Shown piece after piece: positions 50,023 to 56,077 of a DNA stretch of 56,077 bases (position 1 is the stretch's first letter; each line of letters begins with the position of its first letter). The DNA is from Bacillota bacterium. GTDB lineage: Bacteria; Bacillota; Clostridia; Acetivibrionales; JAEZXR01. A model generated the notes under the pieces. It had not been told where the DNA came from. It saw only the letters and a list, made by a program, of their open reading frames with translations, and did no database searches. Both the position numbers and the translations under genes were made by a program. The stretch spans positions 1 to 56,077 of the forward strand of contig JAEZXR010000140.1 of assembly GCA_023419605.1 (NCBI GenBank). The letters are read 5' to 3'.

Positions 50023-51522
50023 ATGGAATTGTTTATTGATCTACGACTCGACAAGAATGGAGATATCCCTCTCTACCAACAGCTATATGATAAGGCAAAA
50101 AACATGATCGAGGAAGGCATCCTGTTTCCCGGTTATCGGATGCCCTCTATCCGCCGGCTTTCAAGCTTCCTTTCCGTAAATCAGGTCACTGTAGTTTCCG
50201 CTTACAGACTGCTTGAAAATGAAGGCTATATATATTCTAAAACCGGCAGCGGAACCTTTGTAGCTGATTTTATCCCGGCAAAGGATAGTCAATATGCTGT
50301 AACAAACAGTTCCATCACCGACGAAATCTATTCCCAGGATGACCTTTATACCATCAGCAACGGCCAGATTAAAATCGATGAACATACCATCAACTTTGCC
50401 AGTGCAACACCCACTCCTGATTTATTTCCCGTGGATGATTTCAAAGTGGTGATGAATGAAATTCTGGACAGAGATTTGGGAAATGCTTTCGGTTACCAGG
50501 ATAGTCAGGGTTTTTTCCCCATACGGGAATGCATCTGCGGGATTCTTGATCATACCGGCATTAACTGTACCCCGGATCATATCCAGGTTATCTCCGGTGC
50601 CCAGCAGGGGATTGATATTATATCAAAGGCCTTTTTAAAGCAGGGAGATTATGTGATTACTGAGAGCCCCACCTATACAGGTGCCATCGCGGTTTTCAAA
50701 TCCCGAGGTGCTGAAATTATTGACATTGAACTGGAGCCGGACGGGCCAAATCTTGCAATCCTTGAATACAACCTGAAAAAGTATAAGCCCAGGCTCATTT
50801 ATACCATACCTTCTTTTCAGAATCCTACAGGATATTCCTATTCCAACGCCAAACGGGTTGAGGTTCTAAAGCTGGCAGAAAAATATAATGCCTATATCAT
50901 TGAAGACGACTATGTCAGTGATCTGGACTTTGAAGAAAAGGGACTCGTTTCCTTAAAAGCCATGGACAAAAGCAGCCGGGTGATATTTATAAAAAGCTTT
51001 TCAAAGATTTTCATGCCCGGTTTGCGGCTCGGGTTCATGGTGGTTCCTCCAAGTTTGCAGGGAGTTATACTGGAAGCCAAACATTCCACCGATATATCCA
51101 CCTCCGGGCTTATTCAGCGCGCTTTTGATCTTTATATACGCAAAGGCTTCTGGGACAAGCATTTTAAATTCATGTACCAGGTGTACAGAAAACGCTATTT
51201 TAAAATAGTTGAAGCGCTGGATGCTTACTTGCCCTCCAGCATCACCTATATGCGGCCGGGAGGCGGGTTGAACCTCTGGTTGAGTCTCCCCTACGGACTG
51301 ATGACCGGAAACCTCTTTAAGGAAGCAGCAGCCCGGGGTATCGTTTTTGCACCCGGTAAAATCTTCTACAGCGCCAGTTCTCCACAAAAAGTCAATAACC
51401 TCCGGCTAAGCTTTGCAGCCGTCTATGACCATCAGATTGAAAACGGCGTTCGCCAGCTTTGTGAGCTCTTTGGGCAGCAAAGAGGCCGGGAAGATTCCCA
51501 GAGAAACCTGCCGATATTGTAG
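50023..51522 (+). CDS. MocR/GabR family transcriptional regulator with aminotransferase domain
   Basis: 499 aa. The N-terminal GntR-type winged helix (about residues 10-80; GYRMPSIRRLSSFLSVNQVT, LLENEGYIYSKTGSGTFV) is joined by a linker to a fold-type I aminotransferase domain with SGAQQGIDIISKAFL, ESPTYTGA, PSFQNPTGYS, IIEDDYVSDL and the PLP lysine in FIKSFSKIFMPGLR. MocR proteins sense amino-type ligands through PLP. Ligand and targets are not evident from the neighbours. AAGGAG lies 9 nt before the ATG. Confidence 0.95.
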   Translation: MELFIDLRLDKNGDIPLYQQLYDKAKNMIEEGILFPGYRMPSIRRLSSFLSVNQVTVVSAYRLLENEGYIYSKTGSGTFVADFIPAKDSQYAVTNSSITDEIYSQDDLYTISNGQIKIDEHTINFASATPTPDLFPVDDFKVVMNEILDRDLGNAFGYQDSQGFFPIRECICGILDHTGINCTPDHIQVISGAQQGIDIISKAFLKQGDYVITESPTYTGAIAVFKSRGAEIIDIELEPDGPNLAILEYNLKKYKPRLIYTIPSFQNPTGYSYSNAKRVEVLKLAEKYNAYIIEDDYVSDLDFEEKGLVSLKAMDKSSRVIFIKSFSKIFMPGLRLGFMVVPPSLQGVILEAKHSTDISTSGLIQRAFDLYIRKGFWDKHFKFMYQVYRKRYFKIVEALDAYLPSSITYMRPGGGLNLWLSLPYGLMTGNLFKEAAARGIVFAPGKIFYSASSPQKVNNLRLSFAAVYDHQIENGVRQLCELFGQQRGREDSQRNLPIL

Positions 51523-51539
51523 TTCTGCGATCCGCTGTC

Positions 51540-51583
51540 AGGGTATGGAAAAGCCCCCAAAAGTGGAGGCTTTTCCATACCCT
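51540..51583 (+). terminator. Terminator of the MocR gene
   Basis: A 16-bp perfect stem AGGGTATGGAAAAGCC/GGCTTTTCCATACCCT followed by a T-rich tract (TTATTTTT) that overlaps the convergent epimerase stop codon. Confidence 0.88.
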
Positions 51584-52507
51584 TTATTTTTCCATTTTAT
51601 TTTTATAGTAGCCAACGGTTTCCCGAAGTCCCTGTTCTAAGGTATACTGCGGCTTCCAGCCCACCATCCTGAGAATTTTTTCATTGCTCAAGTGACTGTG
51701 GAGGATATCTCCCTTGCGTTCCGGTCCGTACTTCGGCTTCAGTGAACCGTTGAGTATCTCCTTCATCTGCCGGAACACCTCATTTACCGTCACTGGCAGG
51801 TTGGTTCCTACATTCATAATCTCACCATCTCCTTTATCCAAAACGGCAATGTTGGCAGAAGCAATGTCCTTCACATAGATAAAGTCGCGGGTCTGCTCAC
51901 CCCCTCCAAAGATAGTAGGGATTTCCCCCTTAAACATCTTATCCAGAAAGATGGATACGACCCCTCCTTCACCCTTGGGATCCTGCCGGATGCCGTAGAC
52001 ATTGGCATAACGAAGGATGGTGTACCGAAGACCGTACAGGTTGGAGTAGATCTTTATGTAGTGCTCTGGGGTATGCTTTGAAATTCCGTAAAAGGAAATA
52101 GGCTCTACCGGATGATTCTCATCTACTCCCAGATACTGCGGATTTCCATAGACCGCCGCTGAGGAGGCGTAGATAATTTTTCCCACCCCAAAGTCCCTGC
52201 AATTCTCCAATACATTTACCGTACCCACGATATTAACCGTGGTATCGAAGACCGTATCCTTTATGGACCTCTGTATGTCAATCTGTGCAGCCTCATGGTA
52301 AACCACATCCGGCTTACAGGCTTCAAATACTCGCTGCAATTCCCCGGATATTATGTCCACCTCGTAAAATGCAGCCTTCGGATTCAGGTTATCCATATTC
52401 CCTGTACAAAGGTTATCTACAACAGTTACTTCATGGCCCTGGTCTATAAGCAGATCCACAATATGTGAACCTATAAACCCGCAGCCGCCGGTTACCAGCA
52501 CTTTCAT
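51584..52507 (-). CDS. galE: NAD-dependent sugar epimerase (UDP-glucose 4-epimerase-like)
   Basis: 307 aa from the ATG at 52507, following GGGG; the frame upstream of it lacks homology. Extended SDR: NAD-binding TGGCGFIGSHIVD, the catalytic YxxxK in SFYGISKHTPE, and SSAAVYGNPQYLGVDENHP. It interconverts UDP-glucose and UDP-galactose, or the GlcNAc or uronate equivalents. It is not linked to a galactose operon, so it may feed the nearby polysaccharide cluster. The exact sugar is unknown, so the symbol is tentative. Confidence 0.88.
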   Translation of the reverse strand: MKVLVTGGCGFIGSHIVDLLIDQGHEVTVVDNLCTGNMDNLNPKAAFYEVDIISGELQRVFEACKPDVVYHEAAQIDIQRSIKDTVFDTTVNIVGTVNVLENCRDFGVGKIIYASSAAVYGNPQYLGVDENHPVEPISFYGISKHTPEHYIKIYSNLYGLRYTILRYANVYGIRQDPKGEGGVVSIFLDKMFKGEIPTIFGGGEQTRDFIYVKDIASANIAVLDKGDGEIMNVGTNLPVTVNEVFRQMKEILNGSLKPKYGPERKGDILHSHLSNEKILRMVGWKPQYTLEQGLRETVGYYKNKMEK

Positions 52508-53222
52508 TTTATATTCCCCCATTATAGACTTCGTCATTTATTAATCCGTGACGCGTTCTAATTATTCTACCATAAATTAGCCCATTATCCTATCAAATTG
52601 ATAAAATCCGGTTCTATCAGAGGGATATTCCTTTCCATGTAAAAGATCGAGTACTATATAGCCAGAATCGTATTTTTAACTGTGCTTTATGACTATTGTC
52701 TTTTAACATACGCTTTGAAGAATCAGAATTTTTATTCTACAGAAGGCATAATGATCTGTTATTTAAAAGAAACCGTTATAAAGGCCATAAGAAGTGAAAA
52801 ACCGGGAACATCACCCATTGTTGGTATACCCAGTCGAAAACACACGCAGAAAACTCCATCGTTAAGAAAAGCGTTACTATAGAAAAAATTGTATGGAACA
52901 GATTAATACTTCCGGACATCATCGGAAGTATACCTTGCGCGCCCTACCTGTCCACCATTTTTAAAAATAAATGGGCATAACGATTATAGACTATGCCGAT
53001 AGTTACAGGCTAAAAAAGAGCAAAGACCTGATCCGGTCCGCGGATATGAATTTTGCATAGATCATAAAAATACCAGGGTACACTACCTTTCAAAGCAACT
53101 CCGGTTGAAATATGGCATCGCTTCAACAGAGTATGCCATATCTATTTCGAACTCTCCGTAACATCCCAAATGCACTTTTATACTGTAAACAGGCACGGTT
53201 TCGTACAGCCCTGTGTGAGTCA
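52508..53222. other. Gene-free stretch, possible gene relic
   Basis: No intact gene is seen in about 700 bp. Short plus-strand open stretches in different frames read like protein (for example LILPDIIGSIPCAPYLSTIF at about 52895, then GITIIDYADSYRLKKSKDLI at about 52978), suggesting a frameshifted relic that I cannot identify. Two perfect hairpins are present: ATACTTCCG/CGGAAGTAT (52906-52931) and TATGGCAT/ATGCCATA (53111-53140). Confidence 0.45.
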
Positions 53223-53408
53223 CTACAACAACCCAACAAGTGTGTATTTGCCTTTGAGGGATTTGTAATATGTATAAAGCAGCCGATCCAGCTCGGCTTT
53301 GATGTACCGAATCTTCTCTCTATCTGTTTTTCCGTTCTTCGCGAGGGACTCCAGCATATCGTTCTTCTCTGCGATTTGCTTTTCCAGTTCCTTTGTAGTC
53401 GTTTCCAT
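53223..53408 (-). CDS. Spo0E-like aspartyl-phosphate phosphatase
   Basis: 61 aa, with AGGAGG 8 nt before the ATG. Two helices predicted: EKQIAEKNDMLESLAK and IRYIKAELDRLLYTYYK. The second resembles the SQELDxLIxxYY signature of Spo0E phosphatases, with the Ser replaced by Lys and the Gln by Ala, keeping ELD and YY. Spo0E proteins remove phosphate from Spo0A~P and delay sporulation. The assignment rests on size, helical pairing and the partial motif. Confidence 0.65.
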   Translation of the reverse strand: METTTKELEKQIAEKNDMLESLAKNGKTDREKIRYIKAELDRLLYTYYKSLKGKYTLVGLL

Positions 53409-53561
53409 GACCCATGCCTCCTTTCTCTAAGAATTCTATGTATATACTATATAAAGAATATGTTAATAAGTTATAAACTGGATATTAAGTTTATATTACA
53501 CACATTGTATAAATTCCACATATTTTATGCAAATTTTTGTTTAAATTTTGTGAAATACAAT

Positions 53562-53590
53562 AAAAGAACCGGGAATCTCCCGGCCCTTTT
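53562..53590 (-). terminator. Terminator of hsp20
   Basis: CCGGGA/TCCCGG inside AAAAG/CTTTT arms, followed on the minus strand by TTTTATTG. It starts within the hsp20 stop codon. Confidence 0.85.
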
Positions 53591-54041
53591 ACTGTATTTC
53601 AATCTTTCTCTTATTTTCTTTCTTGTCATCACTCTTTGGCAGCGTGATGGAAAGGATCCCATCTTCATATTTAGCTTTTACATCTTCGTGCTTTACATTG
53701 TCTACGTGAAAGCTTCTACTGAAGGAGCCAAACCTTCTTTCACGGCGGATAAAGTTTTCTCTTTCCTCGTTTACTTCCTCATTGTGCTCTACTGAAATGC
53801 GAAGGACATCATCCCTTAAATCCAGCTTGATGTCTTCCTTTTTTACGCCGGGAATCTCTGCATCAATCACATATTCCTTTTCTGTCTCGCGTATATCGGC
53901 ACGAATACCGGCCGTGGAAGAAAAAGCTGCCGGAAAAAGCGAATCACTAAAGAAATCATCAAATACACTCCTCAAATCCATAAAATCGTTTCTTCTTATC
54001 AAATCATTATTTCTTCTGTTGAACGGAGTCAATCCGAACAT
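53589..54041 (-). CDS. Hsp20 family small heat-shock protein
   Basis: 150 aa from the ATG at 54041, 6 nt after AGGAGGTG; a GTG at 54050 lies within that site. The alpha-crystallin domain covers about residues 45-140 (ADIRETEKEYVIDAEIPGVK, IKLDLRDDVLRISVEH, RSFHVDNVKHEDVKAKYEDGI), with the C-terminal IEIQ tail. It holds unfolded proteins during heat stress. Two CtsR boxes flank the promoter, so it belongs to the CtsR regulon. Monocistronic. Confidence 0.95.
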   Translation of the reverse strand: MFGLTPFNRRNNDLIRRNDFMDLRSVFDDFFSDSLFPAAFSSTAGIRADIRETEKEYVIDAEIPGVKKEDIKLDLRDDVLRISVEHNEEVNEERENFIRRERRFGSFSRSFHVDNVKHEDVKAKYEDGILSITLPKSDDKKENKRKIEIQ

Positions 54042-54079
54042 AAACAGCACCTCCTGGTTATTATTTCTTAATATTTGTT

Positions 54080-54096
54080 TTTGACTTTCTTTGACC
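54080..54096 (-). promoter_or_regulatory. CtsR operator, promoter-proximal
   Basis: On the minus strand GGTCAAAGAAAGTCAAA, an exact match to the CtsR heptad repeat (RGTCAAA-N3-RGTCAAA). It lies just downstream of the predicted -10 box, where binding would block initiation. Confidence 0.9.
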
Positions 54097-54106
54097 TTAC
54101 ATATTA

Positions 54107-54136
54107 TTTATATCATATTCTATGCAGGAGAATCAA
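54107..54136 (-). promoter_or_regulatory. Sigma-A promoter of hsp20
   Basis: On the minus strand: -35 TTGATT (54131-54136), 18-bp spacer, -10 TATAAA (54107-54112). It is bracketed by two CtsR boxes. Confidence 0.65.
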
Positions 54137-54144
54137 AATTGGAT

Positions 54145-54161
54145 TTTGACTTTCTTTGACT
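54145..54161 (-). promoter_or_regulatory. CtsR operator, upstream
   Basis: On the minus strand AGTCAAAGAAAGTCAAA, a second perfect heptad repeat just upstream of the -35 box. It lies 65 bp from the first, close to six helical turns, so the two sites may share a DNA face. Confidence 0.88.
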
Positions 54162-54216
54162 TTTATTGAAAATAAACACCGATTGCATTAATTTATACTT
54201 CTATTTCGCACTTAAT

Positions 54217-55773
54217 CTACGCTTTTCTTCTTTTTCTAATCCCAAGCAATTTTATTACTTCCTCTTTTTTCAGTGCTCCAACAACTACCATCAGACCTAA
54301 CCCTGTAAATACATTTCCCAGAAGAGTAAGTGCTATTGTCCACGTACTTCCTGCGTTAAATATAGTAAAGAAGCTGTATACATATTTGCTTGTAAATACC
54401 ATGAACGCACAAACCAGTCCCGGCCGCACCAACCAGTTCCTGAAATCCAAGGACATCCCCGTCGTCTTTATAACCGTATACATATTCAACACACAAACAA
54501 TAATAGAACTGGCTATAATACCCCATACATACCCCTTAATTCCATAGTAAGGAATGCAGAAGTAAACAAATCCGATACGTACCGAGTTTCCTATTATGGA
54601 ATTTCTCAGAGAAATACCCTGTTTGCCCAGTCCATTCAGGGTGCCCAGGAGGGTTTGCTGAAGATACATGAAAATACAGGTAAAGGAAAGCAGATACAAT
54701 ATATCTCCGATCTTTTCCTTCCTATAGATCATACCGCTGATATCATGGGGATAAGAATAGAAAATAGCTGTGAATATAAATCCAAGGATAAAGGTCAGTT
54801 GAATGGATTTTGATATCCTATAGTTCACCGTTCTATAGTTTTTCAATGACACAGCCTCTGCGATGGCGGGGACCAACGTCGTAGCAAGGGACGAAGTTAC
54901 AAGGGACGGAAAAGACAAAAGAGGCATTGCCATCCCTGAAAGCCTTCCAAACTCCATCATGCTTTGCTGGTAGTCCAATCCTCCTGCCAGAAGACTTCTG
55001 GGTATAAGAATCTGTTCAATCGTAAACATAATGGATGTAACAAAGCGATTAAAAGACACAGGGATGGATATAGCCAACATTTCCTTTAGGATGCTCCGTC
55101 TACCCGTATATCCTTCTCTGGACGCAGGTACTTTTGATTTACGGTTTCTAAATTTATAAATTATCACGAGAACCAGAAGATTTGAAATCTCACCGACTGC
55201 CATGCCCACAGTTGCAAGGGCGCAGGCATATTCCAATCCAATATTAACAAAATACGCAGCCATGGCCATAACGAGGCCAATTCTAACTACTTGTTCCACA
55301 ATCTGTGAAAGAGCAGTAGGTACAACACGCTGTATGCCGTAGAAGTATCCTTTTAATGCGGACGCCGCTGCAATAACGGGAATGCTGGGTATCAAAAACA
55401 GCATGGAGTAATACGTTCTCCGGTCTTTTAATATTGCGTCAACAATAAACCCCATATTGGTATACATAAATACGGATATGATGACACCGGAAGTGACCAC
55501 CAGGAGCAATGCGCAGGCAGTAATCCGTCGTAGATTCACCATATGATTTTTTGCATATTCGGCCGCCACCATTTTGGAAACAGCGATGGAAATCCCTGAA
55601 GTTAGTGTAAGAATTACAAGGGAATATACAGGCGTAATCAATTGGAAAAGTCCCATCCCTTCCGCCCCAATGAGGTTGGAAAGGTAGATTCTATATACAA
55701 ATCCCAATATTCTAACGATGAACCCGGCAATCATAAGAATGATGGCCCCACCCACAAAAGACTTTTTTTTCAT
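54217..55773 (-). CDS. spoVB: SpoVB-like polysaccharide/lipid flippase (MOP superfamily)
   Basis: 518 aa with about 14 membrane helices. The N-terminus VGGAIILMIAGFIVRILGFVYR and the IGAEGMGLFQLITPVYSL segment are typical of stage V sporulation protein B, which is needed for spore cortex peptidoglycan. Related proteins (YtgP, Wzx) flip other undecaprenyl-linked precursors, so the cortex role is an inference from family resemblance. The ATG follows GGAGTGGGG. It lies upstream of hsp20 on the same strand but without shared transcription. Confidence 0.9.
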   Translation of the reverse strand: MKKKSFVGGAIILMIAGFIVRILGFVYRIYLSNLIGAEGMGLFQLITPVYSLVILTLTSGISIAVSKMVAAEYAKNHMVNLRRITACALLLVVTSGVIISVFMYTNMGFIVDAILKDRRTYYSMLFLIPSIPVIAAASALKGYFYGIQRVVPTALSQIVEQVVRIGLVMAMAAYFVNIGLEYACALATVGMAVGEISNLLVLVIIYKFRNRKSKVPASREGYTGRRSILKEMLAISIPVSFNRFVTSIMFTIEQILIPRSLLAGGLDYQQSMMEFGRLSGMAMPLLSFPSLVTSSLATTLVPAIAEAVSLKNYRTVNYRISKSIQLTFILGFIFTAIFYSYPHDISGMIYRKEKIGDILYLLSFTCIFMYLQQTLLGTLNGLGKQGISLRNSIIGNSVRIGFVYFCIPYYGIKGYVWGIIASSIIVCVLNMYTVIKTTGMSLDFRNWLVRPGLVCAFMVFTSKYVYSFFTIFNAGSTWTIALTLLGNVFTGLGLMVVVGALKKEEVIKLLGIRKRRKA

Positions 55774-55963
55774 GTCCCCACTCCAAAAGTTTATAACTTA
55801 GGCTTTGTCAAAGAATATTTTCTTTAACAGCACCTTATTATACATATTGCTGCCGGGACAAAGTTATGCCGGAATAATACCGTATATGCAGATATCAAGG
55901 CTCTCTATGGACCCCATCTGAGGCTCTTATGAAAGCCTGTCCGTGCCATTGAAAGACATAAAA

Positions 55964-55994
55964 CAAAGCCTTATGCTATTCGCATAAGGCTTTG
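55964..55994 (-). terminator. Terminator of the rRNA operon
   Basis: A 13-bp perfect stem CAAAGCCTTATGC/GCATAAGGCTTTG with a 5-nt loop, followed on the minus strand by TTTTATG, 8 bp after the 5S rRNA 3' end. Confidence 0.9.
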
Positions 55995-56002
55995 ATATAA
56001 AT

Positions 56003-56077
56003 CTGGCAGCGACCTACTTTCCCGGGAGGTTTCCCTCCAAGTATCATCGGCACTGAGAAGCTTAACTGCCGTGTTCG
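56003..56077 (-). rRNA. rrf: 5S rRNA, 3' part (cut by the window edge)
   Basis: The minus strand begins at the right edge with CGAACACGGCAGTTAAGC and runs through GTGCCGATGATACTTGG to GGGAAAGTAGGTCGCTGCCAG, the conserved 3' two-thirds of bacterial 5S rRNA. The 5' part, and presumably 23S and 16S, lie beyond the window. Confidence 0.97.

Overview
The window reads as a chromosomal segment of an anaerobic, spore-forming, low-to-medium GC Firmicute of class Clostridia. The evidence is the block hprK-PHP-murB-rapZ-yvcK, a SpoVB-type flippase, a Spo0E-like protein, SLH-anchor pyruvylation (csaB) with tagA, a proton-pumping membrane pyrophosphatase, tandem CtsR operators, and TTG/GTG starts behind strong GGAGG sites. 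Species level cannot be read from the sequence. The right edge cuts a 5S rRNA gene whose rRNA operon runs leftwards from outside the window.

Layout. 1-5.5 kb: hprK, PHP phosphoesterase, murB, rapZ and yvcK in one leftward operon ending in a perfect terminator. 5.7-9.7 kb: a decayed membrane-pyrophosphatase pseudogene beside an intact, divergent hppA. 9.9-13.5 kb: two tRNA-Gly genes and gltX-glnS. 14-21.9 kb: EcsC-like protein, purine permease, esterase, DUF4846 lipoprotein, a DUF1858/unknown/hemerythrin operon behind a Crp/Fnr-type palindrome, a glutaredoxin behind a CsoR-like palindrome, a LURP-one-like protein and YitT. 22-30.2 kb: csaB, iadA, a polar amino-acid ABC transporter, a GT4 and tagA. 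30.2-36 kb: secreted coiled-coil protein, ndoA/ndoAI (mazEF) with a long structured leader, alr, CBS protein, nnr and a coiled-coil protein. 36-49.6 kb: a large leftward exopolysaccharide cluster with glycosyltransferases, flippase, ligase/polymerase, two deacetylases, two acyltransferases, FemAB-like and DUF2304 proteins. 50-56 kb: MocR regulator, galE-type epimerase, Spo0E-like, hsp20, spoVB and 5S rRNA.

Much of the gene content serves the cell envelope. MurB, Alr and MurJ belong to peptidoglycan; CsaB, TagA and GT4 to secondary cell-wall polymer; the 36-49.6 kb block to a secreted or surface polysaccharide, with GalE possibly supplying sugar nucleotide. HprK, RapZ and YvcK tie carbon status to envelope synthesis.

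The intergenic DNA is the unusual part. It holds at least three families of short palindromic repeats: a 101-bp pair with compensatory stem changes, four elements of about 85 bp sharing GTGAAAATAT ends, and AT-rich GAGAATT-type arms sitting next to stop codons. It also holds a 52-bp perfect palindrome, a nested inverted-repeat structure of about 520 bp upstream of iadA, and a promoter-equipped structured leader upstream of mazEF. The last two are the best candidates for undescribed RNA elements.
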